Of a DNA stretch of 64,000 bases, positions 51,514-59,534 are shown one piece after another. The notes beneath the pieces are model-generated. The model ran no database searches and had not been told where the DNA came from. It was given only the letters and a program-made list of their open reading frames with translations. Both the position numbers and the translations under genes were made by a program. The DNA is from Nostoc sp. NIES-4103 (GTDB lineage: Bacteria > Cyanobacteriota > Cyanobacteriia > Cyanobacteriales > Nostocaceae). Where the stretch lies: positions 3,243,044-3,307,043 of the forward strand of contig NZ_AP018288.1 in assembly GCF_002368335.1 (NCBI RefSeq), in the 5' to 3' direction. Position 1 is the stretch's first letter; each line of letters opens with the position of its first letter.

Positions 51514-51795
51514 TTAATTCAAACTGGTACTTAAATAATTAACGAGTCCTTCGATGGTTGGGTAATCGTAAAGTAGGGTTGGATCAACGTCATATCCTAA
51601 CCAATCTTGTAAGTCACCTGTTAAACTAACTGCTGCTAAAGAATCTAAACCATAGCGATCAAAAGGAATAGTCACATCAACTTCTTCGGGAGCAACTTCT
51701 AGCAAGTTAGCTAAATAGGAAACTGTCCAAGCTTGAATTTCGGCTGCTGTGGGTATGAGATTAGGTATTTGTGAAATTGTAGACATGGTGTTCAT
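51514..51795 (-). CDS. Stand-alone acyl carrier protein (CylB-like)
   Basis: About 93 residues forming one ACP domain. The phosphopantetheine Ser is in FDRYGLDSLAAVSLTGDL, followed by LLYDYPTIEGLVNYLS. It would carry the acyl chain from the acyl-AMP ligase to the halogenase and PKS1. Starts at 51795 or 51786 (MNTMSTIS) fit the domain best. The longer ORF to 51918 adds LPLPLPLP encoded by a GGAAGG repeat. It lies between the FAAL and the halogenase, all in one direction, as in the cyl cluster. Confidence 0.9.
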   Translation of the reverse strand: MNTMSTISQIPNLIPTAAEIQAWTVSYLANLLEVAPEEVDVTIPFDRYGLDSLAAVSLTGDLQDWLGYDVDPTLLYDYPTIEGLVNYLSTSLN

Positions 51796-51996
51796 TTCAA
51801 GGCTCTGCATTTTAGTGGAAGGGGAAGTTGGAAGGGGAAGGGGAAGGGGAAGGTTAAAGACTGGTTTTTGTGTGTTTAGAAACTTCCGAATAAAAAACGT
51901 TTTACTGTTCACAGTCATCCGTCATCAGTCATCAGGAGCCAGAATAAGAAATTGAATTCTGTGCGACTGGTGGATGAATAAGGGGGTTTAAGACCC

Positions 51997-52019
51997 CCAC
52001 CAAATTTTCAATTTGGTGG
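51997..52019. other. Hairpin in the FAAL-ACP spacer
   Basis: CCACCAAAT and ATTTGGTGG pair around a five-base loop. It is followed on the plus strand by another inverted pair (CTGATTGCATT ... CTGAATTCAGAATAGCTGAATTC). It lies between the FAAL stop and ACP start, so it may modulate read-through or mRNA stability. Confidence 0.45.
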
Positions 52020-52096
52020 TCTTCAATCAGTTGGGGATTCAGACCCGCCACTGATTGCATTCTGACTCCTGAATTCAGAATAGCTGAATTCTTCAA

Positions 52097-53935
52097 TTAT
52101 GACTGTCTAACAGCTGTTAGTTTTTCTAACATAGAATCAAGATCAGCTTGTAAATGAATAAACTTTGCTTTATTTTGAGGATTTTCACTCCAATCCTCTA
52201 CCACATCTAAGGTTCCAGCAAGAAACGCATCTTTACAGGCTCGACGGCGAATCTTACCACTGGAGGTTTTGGGGATACTTCCAGTCTTGACGAGTACGAT
52301 ACTGAAAACTTCTAGGGCGTGCTGTGCGACTACTGTTTGTCTAATTTGTCCGACGACTTCTTGAACGTTTAGTTTTCGTAAATAACTCCGTTCTACCTCT
52401 TGAACAATAACTAATCGTTCAGAGTTTTTGAAATCAATCACAAATGCTGCTCCACAACCAGGCCGCAGAGATGGATGGCTTTTTTCTACGGTCAATTCAA
52501 TGTCTTGTGGATAATGATTTTGCCCTCTGATGATAATTACATCTTTGAGTCGCCCTGTGATGAATAATTCTCCATCTTGCAAAAATCCTAAGTCTCCAGT
52601 GCGAAGAAATGGGCCTTTACCTGTATCTGCTAAATATGCATTGAAAGTTTCTTTTGTCTGCTCTATTTGATTCCAATAACCTTGAGCAACACTCGGCCCA
52701 GATACCCAAATTTCGCCAACTTGCTCGGAAGTACATAGAGTTAAGGATTGGGGATCAACAATCACGACTTGTTGATCTAAAGGGCTACCTCCACAACCTA
52801 CAATCGTTTGTGTATCTCCCTGAGTCGAATGGCGTTTGACAATTCGATTTTGCTCTAATGCTGCTTTTTCTACATTGCAAGTGATTGGTAAAGCTGTTTT
52901 CTCACCTCCAGTCACTATGAGGGTGGTTTCTGCCATACCATAGCAGGGGTAAAATGCTTCTTTGCGGAAGCCACAAGGCGCAAAAATAGAAGCAAACTGC
53001 TCTAAAGTCTCTGCACGGACAGGTTCAGCACCGGTGAAAGCAACCTCCCAACTACTGAGATCAAGACTCTTGAGTTGTTCGGGTGTGACTTTACGAATGC
53101 AAACATCATAAGCAAAGTTTGGGCCGCCACTAGTTGTAGCTTTATACTCTGATATGGTTTGTAACCAACGAATTGGCTTTTGCAGAAAATCTACTGGAGA
53201 CATGAGAATGCAAGGAACCCCTAAATATAGAGGCTGCAAGACATTTCCAATGAGTCCCATGTCATGAAAAACAGGCAACCAACCCACAACAATAGTTTCT
53301 TGTGTATGTCCGAAGGCTTTTTGGATCATCTGCTCGTTATGCAGCAAATTACCATGAGTGATCATTACACCCTTTGGTGTGCCTGTGGAGCCGGATGTGT
53401 ATTGCAGGAATGCTAAAGTGTTGCTGTTTAGTTCTGGTGGCTGCCAAGCTTGTGCTAACTCTGTACTCAATCCATCGGTAGCTAACCAATGCAATCCAGC
53501 GAGTTCTAGACCTTCTTGATTGGAACTAGATAGGAGGTTGGAGAGCAATTTTGTGGAGGTTAGTACTACCTTTGCTTGAGCATCTTGAGCGATCGCTTGT
53601 AATCTAGAAAGACTTTGATTTCGCCTGGGTGGATAGGCGGGAACAGCAACAACGCCAGCATATAGACATCCAAAGAAGGCAGTAATAAAATCTAACCCTG
53701 GTTGATAGAGTAACAAAGCTCTTTCACCACAGATATTTAGAGTTTGGAGGCTAGCTGCGATCGCCTGTGCTTGCAATTGTATTGCTTCATAAGTCAGCGA
53801 TTCTGCTTCTGTTTCACTAGTTTGTAAAAAAGTGTAAGCTTTTTGTTCAGATTGAGTGCTTGCCCTATAACTCAACAATTCAACTAATGTTGAGAAATGG
53901 TATTCAGTTAGCCAAGACTGAGAATAGGTACTCAT
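52097..53935 (-). CDS. Fatty acyl-AMP ligase (CylA-like FAAL)
   Basis: A 612-residue adenylate-forming enzyme that activates a free fatty acid with ATP and loads it onto the stand-alone ACP. The phosphate-binding loop is FLQYTSGSTGTPKGVMITHGN, the A5-type motif is FYPCYGMAETTL, and the hinge region reads LRTGDLGFLQDGELFITGRLKDVIIIRGQNHYPQDIE. The sequence GWLPVFHDMGLIG is typical of FAAL/long-chain ligases. The C-terminal Lys motif SIPKTSSGKIRRRACK is present. I chose the ATG at 53935, eight bases after AGGGG, over a GTG three codons earlier. It is the first enzyme of the proposed pathway. Confidence 0.94.
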   Translation of the reverse strand: MSTYSQSWLTEYHFSTLVELLSYRASTQSEQKAYTFLQTSETEAESLTYEAIQLQAQAIAASLQTLNICGERALLLYQPGLDFITAFFGCLYAGVVAVPAYPPRRNQSLSRLQAIAQDAQAKVVLTSTKLLSNLLSSSNQEGLELAGLHWLATDGLSTELAQAWQPPELNSNTLAFLQYTSGSTGTPKGVMITHGNLLHNEQMIQKAFGHTQETIVVGWLPVFHDMGLIGNVLQPLYLGVPCILMSPVDFLQKPIRWLQTISEYKATTSGGPNFAYDVCIRKVTPEQLKSLDLSSWEVAFTGAEPVRAETLEQFASIFAPCGFRKEAFYPCYGMAETTLIVTGGEKTALPITCNVEKAALEQNRIVKRHSTQGDTQTIVGCGGSPLDQQVVIVDPQSLTLCTSEQVGEIWVSGPSVAQGYWNQIEQTKETFNAYLADTGKGPFLRTGDLGFLQDGELFITGRLKDVIIIRGQNHYPQDIELTVEKSHPSLRPGCGAAFVIDFKNSERLVIVQEVERSYLRKLNVQEVVGQIRQTVVAQHALEVFSIVLVKTGSIPKTSSGKIRRRACKDAFLAGTLDVVEDWSENPQNKAKFIHLQADLDSMLEKLTAVRQS

Positions 53936-54117
53936 ACAATGCACCCCTATGGCATTACAGTACGGTTATCCCTGTAAAATAAAAGGATTTATCGGGATTT
54001 CAGAAGTTTTCCTGGTTCAAACAGTTGAACCAGCCACTTACTTTCACTTTCAGCATTTGAGTTAACGCTCTGTGTAATGCTTACAGTGCTAAGTTTTACA
54101 GGATTTCAGAATTGTTT

Positions 54118-54190
54118 TCTATCACTTATCCTTCGGAAAGGGTAACAATTCTTTCGTTTTTGTTTCTACTTTGTGATTGACGATGCTCCA
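54118..54190 (-). pseudogene. Relic of the 3' end of a second regulator gene
   Basis: About 70 bases match the last codons and stop of the adjacent AraC-type regulator: the shared text on the minus strand is AAAGTAGAAACAA, ACGAAAGAATTG and GAAGGATAAGTGATAG. The reading frame is broken. It suggests a tandem duplication of the regulator, with only the tail left in the 345-base spacer before the FAAL gene. Confidence 0.6.
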
Positions 54191-54289
54191 TTGTTCACCT
54201 TTGGAGCGTTGTTGTGTATTTGAGAAACAAATTTATGTACTTGTTTCTAGTGCTAATTTTTACATTATTTAGGAGTAATTGGCTATCAC

Positions 54290-55162
54290 TTATCCTTCGA
54301 TCAGGCTAGCAATTCTTTCGTTGTTGTTTCTACTTTGTTGGTTACGATTTTCTGTTCTCCAAGTTTGGGGTGTTATTCCGTGATGTTGGCGAAACTGACG
54401 GAAGAAATGAGCCACATTTTGATAGCCTATCCTTGCAGCAATTGTCTCTATTGTTTCGTCAGTATTCAATAACAAGCTACGAGCTGCTGTCATTCGGTAC
54501 TCAATAATCCAGGTTTGGACAGTTTGTCCTGTTTGACGACGCACTAGATCTGTGAGATAAGTTGACGAGTAGCCAACTGCGATCGCCACATCACTGAGGG
54601 TAATTTGTTGGTGATAATTAGCTTCAATAAAATTAAAGACTTTAGTCAACAAAGAGTTAGATGGAAATGTAAACTGAAAATTTATCTGCTTTATGGTTTC
54701 TGCAAGTAATGATTCTGTAAATGGTTGGAACTGTGAAAAAGAGCAACTAGCGTAACAGTGTTGCAGAAGGTTTCGTTTTGCCAAGCAAGCTGCGATCGCG
54801 CTGAGTAATTCCTTTGCTGTACAAGGTTTAGTCAGATAATCATCCGCTCCTAATTCCATACCTTTACGAATCTCAGCACGAGCTACTTTTGTAGTCACAA
54901 AAATTAAAGGGATCATTGCTGTAGAAAGGTTTTGGCGCAATATGCTTAAGACTCTGTAACCATCAAGCTGAGGAAGCGAAATTTCACTTATGATTAAATC
55001 AGGTAATTCTGCTTTTGCCTGTTGAATACCAGTGAGTCCATTTTCAGCATATATGGAATAGAAACCTCCTGTTTCAAGGCATTCTAGAAAAAAATTTTTG
55101 GCTCCTACTTCAGATTCAATCACCAAAATTTTTTTCATACTCAAAAATTGTTTACTGAACAT
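54290..55162 (-). CDS. Receiver-AraC transcription regulator with atypical receiver
   Basis: A 290-residue regulator. The receiver (residues about 9-125) keeps Thr (LIFVTTK) and Lys (DYLTKP), but the phosphoacceptor position is Glu60 (LIISEISLPQLDG), and the acidic pair DD is replaced by ES (LVIESEVG). The C-terminal AraC domain (about 175-275) has both helix-turn-helix motifs: ITLSDVAIAVGYSSTYLTDL and ETIAARIGYQNVAHFFRQF. It is the first gene in the cluster direction and probably controls it. Glu at this position often mimics phosphorylation, so it may act without a partner kinase. The start could also be the ATG at 55138. Confidence 0.88.
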   Translation of the reverse strand: MFSKQFLSMKKILVIESEVGAKNFFLECLETGGFYSIYAENGLTGIQQAKAELPDLIISEISLPQLDGYRVLSILRQNLSTAMIPLIFVTTKVARAEIRKGMELGADDYLTKPCTAKELLSAIAACLAKRNLLQHCYASCSFSQFQPFTESLLAETIKQINFQFTFPSNSLLTKVFNFIEANYHQQITLSDVAIAVGYSSTYLTDLVRRQTGQTVQTWIIEYRMTAARSLLLNTDETIETIAARIGYQNVAHFFRQFRQHHGITPQTWRTENRNQQSRNNNERIASLIEG

Positions 55163-56429
55163 AGCAGGGAAGAGTTATGATTAACTATCAAGCATCTTTT
55201 TATCTAAGCTTTTTTATAGTAGCTAGATCCATTTACTTTATTTAGTAACTCTTGAATTCTAGATAAGTATACTATTTATTTTGGAAAATTTTGTGTTTGT
55301 TAAAATAAATATACTTTAGCTACCAATAAATATATATTATCATTAAGTTAAAGGCAACTTTTTGTTATTTGCTTTTATTTAAAACCAATTTAACAACATT
55401 ACACTTACTCCATTAATAATGCAATGCTTTTATGTTGAAATCTTCACTGCTCAACAACTTATGTTGTATTGTAAGGCTTTTTGGAATTTTCAATTATTTG
55501 TAATCACTTAATTTCAACTGTACTGCTTAGGATAATAAGTCTTTTCCTAGCTAGTTGTCTATCATACTACTAGATTAAAATTTTCTGATTGTTATCAGTC
55601 TTAGGATATATTTTCTAAATTCAGTTGATGCATCAGTTGCTTTATGACAATTTTTGTGGGATAAGCACTGCTATTGATTGGCTCAAGCTCTTATTTGGCA
55701 GAGAACTGGCAAAGACACTGTTAGCGAAGTTGTTAAACAGCTCATTTTTAAAAGTAAGAAACCCCAGCAGTGAGGCTGTATCTTGTCAACAAAGAAATCC
55801 TATTCTCAAAAAAGCCCAGATTAATTGCATCAAGCTATGCTTATTGACAAAGACTTGGGCTTAGACGCTCTGTAGCTTGTTGAAGGTATCGCTTTAAAGC
55901 TTTGAAAAGAAATCAAACGAGAATTACTGATTTTTTCATTGGTTGTTAATTTTGATCGTGATTAAGAATACTTTAGATTCGTTTGTCCTGCTTATCTAAT
56001 CGCTTTAAACCAATAATGAGTTCTTTGATCAATTGTTTGTTGTATGTATCTCTAATTTCTGACTCTATCGGAACACCTTAGCGAAGCGGGGCGGTACGCA
56101 CGGCGCTTGACTATCTGCACTGACTGGAGTAAGCATTCTACGTCCTGGCTCATGCGTCATCGGCTAGGGCTAAGGGTGATGTTTGAAAAGTTTTGGGCGA
56201 ATTACGAATTGGTATTAGTTCCTTTTCGTGAGAGAGTTTAGCATCAATCATACTCAGGTAATGAGTTTTAGTCAGTAGAGAAGAACATGAATATTCCTGA
56301 AGTCGAAACTAAAGCTGACTAAAAGAATGAGGTATTTATTTAACAGGTTATAGAAAATGTACAAAAGAAGTAGGGTCAACTTCTAAATTTAGTGATTGAA
56401 AAACCATTAATTAGTTCAGGAGAACAAAA
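55163..56429. other. 1.27-kb AT-rich region upstream of the cluster
   Basis: AT-rich DNA between the cluster regulator and the hemerythrin-like gene. One 79-codon ORF (55625-55864) has unremarkable composition and no family signature. A GCGAAGCGGGGCGG-type dispersed repeat lies near 56085. The promoters of both flanking genes should be here. Nothing else is supported. Confidence 0.5.
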
Positions 56430-56903
56430 ATGGCTAAAACTAAATCAACAGATATTTTGACATTACTTGAGACAGAACACCGTCAAGTAGAGCAACTTTT
56501 TCAAGAACTAGAAAAAGCAAAGGTTAATAAAAGATCTGAATGCTTTCAACAAATTTATAAAGCATTGAATTTACATGCCAGAACTGAAGAGTTAGTCTTC
56601 TACTCTGCCTTGAGAGAGTATGAAGAGACTGAAGAATATATTGAAGATGCAGAAGCAGAACACGAAGAAGTTGCAGTGATTTTAGAAGAAATTAAAGCGC
56701 TCAAACCGACTGATTCCGAGTTTTTAGAAAAAATTCGTGAATTAAAACAAGCAGTTGAGGATCATGTAGAAGAAGAGGAAAATGAAATTTTTAATGCGGT
56801 ACGCGAGTGTATGAGTAATAAACAGCTAACCGAATTGGCTGAAGAATTTCAGAATGCTAAAGCTAAACTAGAGCCAGATGTGGAAGCCGAGTTAACAACA
56901 TAG
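56430..56903 (+). CDS. Hemerythrin-like (HHE) domain protein
   Basis: A 157-residue four-helix protein with metal-ligand motifs in the expected order: LLETEHRQVEQLF, NLHARTEELVFYSAL, DAEAEHEEV and AVEDHVEEEENEIF. These provide the His and Glu ligands of a carboxylate-bridged di-iron site. Members bind oxygen or nitric oxide, or act in iron and oxidative stress handling. The start follows AGGAG. It is very rich in Glu and soluble. It is monocistronic and lies between the biosynthetic cluster and a DUF2267 gene, another family often linked to stress. Confidence 0.87.
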   Translation: MAKTKSTDILTLLETEHRQVEQLFQELEKAKVNKRSECFQQIYKALNLHARTEELVFYSALREYEETEEYIEDAEAEHEEVAVILEEIKALKPTDSEFLEKIRELKQAVEDHVEEEENEIFNAVRECMSNKQLTELAEEFQNAKAKLEPDVEAELTT

Positions 56904-57010
56904 TGTAAATGGTTTCAACTCTATTTGAGAGAGAAAATAGACAACGGGTAACAAAATTTGACGCCTGATTTTGAGTTAGACCCCTAAATTCAGAGCTTGC
57001 ACTCCCCCTA

Positions 57011-57097
57011 ATACCATTTCACTTTAATTTTGATACAAATAGGGAGCAGGGGAGCAGGGGTGAAAAAATTTGTATCAGATTTTTCGTGAAATGGTAT
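57011..57097. mobile_element. 87-bp inverted-repeat element (ATACCATTTCAC)
   Basis: The ends are ATACCATTTCAC and GTGAAATGGTAT, perfect 12-bp inverted repeats. Inner pairs TGATACAAAT and TTTGTATCA extend the pairing. The centre is GGGAGCAGGGGAGCAGGGG. It is MITE-like and has no coding capacity. Confidence 0.65.
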
Positions 57098-57099
57098 GA

Positions 57100-57679
57100 G
57101 TACGCCTTGAACTTAAGTTCAAGGCTTATAGCTAAAGTCCGTTAAAACGGACTGGAATTTATTTTTAATCAGCTTTAGCTTACTTCAGCTTTCAGGCAAG
57201 AAATAAATTGCTTGGTGGGAGATGGGGTAGGTGCAAGATCTGAATCAACCGAAATATTGATGAAATGGTGAGTTCAGTTTTGAAAGCGGGTTGACCGCGC
57301 TCTGGAAACTGGCTGTGGGGTTGGGTGGGAATTTTTTTCGAGTGTAGATGCTTGATTCGCTGAATTTCTAACTTTTGAATAGATGGTATCTCGAACTTTT
57401 GGATGATACTAAGGGTTTTTGATTTGTGCGATCTTACATAAGTAAGATTGAACAAAATGAGCGATTTTGAATAGATTTTTCATAATCACTCTTTGTGGGG
57501 AAAAACACCCACTACAAATTATTCAGCACTAAATTATCAATTTGGTGCTATGTATACACCTTTGGAGAAGCAAGATACATTTGCACGCTTTGTAGAGAAC
57601 TCATGCATTCGTTTTGACGAATTACAGCAATATTGCTGTTTTGATAAAAGCTCAAGATTAAGAACTACAAGAAAGAACA
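57100..57679. other. Repeat-containing intergenic region
   Basis: It contains adjacent small palindromes (TTGAACTTAAGTTCAA at about 57111 and GTCCGTTAAAACGGAC at about 57137) of a type common in Nostoc genomes. Short ORFs on both strands lack family features. The DUF2267 promoter is probably near 57600. Confidence 0.5.
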
Positions 57680-58219
57680 ATGCCCGATCAAACATTCAGA
57701 ACAAACATTCCAGAAATTGACCCAACGGAAATTGAAGATTCTCGAACAGCGATCGCCGATGAACATCGCTCGTTCTTGGAAAAGGTCATGGTTAAAGCCG
57801 GATTTGCAGATTTGTATGATGCAAGAGACTTTACCGAAGTGGTGTTTCGCGTCATGCGTGACTTAATGACGACCGAAGCTAGCGATCGCGTTGCAGCAGA
57901 ACTGCATACGGAAGCTGTACCTACTGAAGAAAAAGCACTCCAGTTCGAGGTCGCCGACCTTTGGAAAGACACCAATCCAATAGTGGGATTTTTGAGCCGG
58001 GTTCGTCCACCTTGGCAAGGCCCTGGCATCTTCAAGATCGATTCTGATCGCTTCTTGTTCCGAGTTGCAAATGAAGGCGGAAAGCCAGCAACAGTTGAGC
58101 GGGAGCAGGCAGTTCAAGCGGTATTTTCTGCCACTAAAGACGAACTCTCCCAAGAACGAATTCAGGAAATTGCTAGCTGGTTGCCTGATCAAGTACGTGA
58201 ACTCTGGGAGCAAGCTTAG
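57680..58219 (+). CDS. DUF2267 family protein
   Basis: A 179-residue soluble protein. It has the DUF2267 arrangement of two helical repeats. One holds FLEKVMVKAGFADLYDARDFTEVVFRVMRDLM followed by SDRVAAELHTEAVP; the other holds REQAVQAVFSATKDELSQERIQEIASWLPDQVRELW. Members replace histone-like or stress functions in some reports, but the role is not established. The start follows AAGAAAGAACA, and the gene ends 23 bases before a strong intrinsic terminator, so it forms its own transcript. Confidence 0.82.
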   Translation: MPDQTFRTNIPEIDPTEIEDSRTAIADEHRSFLEKVMVKAGFADLYDARDFTEVVFRVMRDLMTTEASDRVAAELHTEAVPTEEKALQFEVADLWKDTNPIVGFLSRVRPPWQGPGIFKIDSDRFLFRVANEGGKPATVEREQAVQAVFSATKDELSQERIQEIASWLPDQVRELWEQA

Positions 58220-58241
58220 TTAAAAACCAGAAAATAAAGTT

Positions 58242-58276
58242 AAGCCTGTTTGCGAGTAATAATCGCAAACAGGCTT
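58242..58276 (+). terminator. Intrinsic terminator of the DUF2267 gene
   Basis: AAGCCTGTTTGCGA and TCGCAAACAGGCTT form a perfect 14-bp stem with a seven-base loop, followed by TTTACCTTT. The preceding A-rich stretch makes it a candidate for bidirectional use. Confidence 0.85.
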
Positions 58277-58344
58277 TTACCTTTCCAGGCTTTGAACAAT
58301 CACCAAAGGCAAACTAAACTGTTTAGTAGCACAATTTTTCACTT

Positions 58345-58435
58345 AGGACTTACGCAAAAAACCTCTCAAACTCTTATTTCTCCGTGTCCTCTGCGCCTCT
58401 GTGGTTCGATTTTCCGTTACCTGTGCGTAAGTCCT
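58345..58435. mobile_element. 91-bp inverted-repeat element (AGGACTTACGCA)
   Basis: The element is bounded by perfect 12-bp inverted repeats, AGGACTTACGCA and TGCGTAAGTCCT. The inside is the dispersed CTCCGTGTCCTCTGCGCCTC type. Partial relatives of its left half occur twice at 39450 and 39575. Confidence 0.7.
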
Positions 58436-58623
58436 GTAACCAAACCCCGCCGATTTTGAAACCAATAGCTTTTGATTAGGATGTATTATTTAATCGTAGC
58501 TTGAGTTCTAAGCTTGACGCTAAATTACAAAAAACTACGTTTTCAACTTAAACAGGGATTATTTTAATTACTAATGCTAAAAATCATTTTGTTATTAATA
58601 AAGTAAAAGCCTTAGCCAACGCG

Positions 58624-59520
58624 ATGAAGAAAATTAATTTATTGTTTAGTGAAGAACGCCACCAACTCCAGACAGAGATTGACAACGCCAGCAGCATCGA
58701 GCAAGTAGTAAAACTGGTTCAAAATCGGCTTGATCATCTAGAAAAAAATTATATTAGCGAATTAAACATCGTTCAAGTACGTCTAGCTTCCTTCTTTTTG
58801 GATATGCTACGACAGTCCATTGCCACTCTTGCAGCGGCTAGCTTTGTGCAAATTACTCGCACTGAACAAAAGCAAATTATTAATCCAGCGACACAGTTTT
58901 CCCTTAACAGATTAATCCTGAAAGTACTGAAGGTATTGATTTATCTGGGCATTTTAGGTTCATTATTTTCTTTAACCAAAACTACACCAAATGCCTGGAT
59001 GGCTATATTGCTGACCTCCCTGCTTTTAGGGCTAGAAGTTGTACTGCAACTTGACAAAAGCAATGCAACTTCTGTTGAACCATTAGAAATACCCCAACCT
59101 GTCTTAAGAGTTGATAGCAAAGTTTTTTTAGATAATCTTGGCGATGCACTTAACACTATCGACCTGGCAGTCGCTAGATTTGAAGAAGGAAACAAAATAG
59201 AAAGCGATCGCACTATAGAAGAACTACCAGAATTATTGAATTTTCTGCAAAGGCTCATGGGTGCATCATTTTTGAATAAACCCCAAATGGCAGGTGAACT
59301 GGTAAAACTTTTACCGCAGATTTTAATGTCCCAAGGAATTCGCGCTCAAATTTACCAACCGCAAGAATCGCACAGCTATCGTGAGTATTTTGACTTCGAG
59401 CCAAGTATTGATCCATCCAGCAAAGATTATGTTACCATCACACCCGCCTTATTGAAAGGCGATCGCTTGCTCACACGCGGTCGGGTAATTGAACCAGCCT
59501 ATTTAGAGGCTAGAGAATAA
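58624..59520 (+). CDS. Membrane protein paired with an Hsp70-like ATPase
   Basis: A 298-residue protein of no family that I recognise. Residues 1-90 are helical and soluble. Residues about 95-150 contain two hydrophobic helices (LIYLGILGSLFSLT and MAILLTSLLLGLEVVL) with a short loop that includes TTPNAW. The C-terminal half is soluble, acidic and Leu-rich (DNLGDALNTIDLAVARFEEG; LPELLNFLQRLMG). It lies 14 bases before the Hsp70/actin-like gene, so the two should be co-transcribed and probably form a membrane complex. The start at 58624 lacks an obvious ribosome site. Confidence 0.65.
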   Translation: MKKINLLFSEERHQLQTEIDNASSIEQVVKLVQNRLDHLEKNYISELNIVQVRLASFFLDMLRQSIATLAAASFVQITRTEQKQIINPATQFSLNRLILKVLKVLIYLGILGSLFSLTKTTPNAWMAILLTSLLLGLEVVLQLDKSNATSVEPLEIPQPVLRVDSKVFLDNLGDALNTIDLAVARFEEGNKIESDRTIEELPELLNFLQRLMGASFLNKPQMAGELVKLLPQILMSQGIRAQIYQPQESHSYREYFDFEPSIDPSSKDYVTITPALLKGDRLLTRGRVIEPAYLEARE

Positions 59521-59534
59521 TAGACAATAAAAGT

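Noticed and set aside
36407..53935. Heterocyst glycolipid (hgl) synthase cluster
   Set aside because: The PKS line lacks the DH/ER and hgl-type domain set and includes FAAL-ACP-CylC and CylK-like genes, which point to the cyl/brt type of pathway.
25483..55162. Type III PKS or thioesterase in the cluster
   Set aside because: I looked for both in every cluster ORF and saw neither chalcone-synthase-like nor alpha/beta-hydrolase motifs.
55625..55864. 79-codon ORF in the AT-rich gap
   Set aside because: Composition is unremarkable and no domain or ribosome site is convincing; a decayed gene cannot be excluded.
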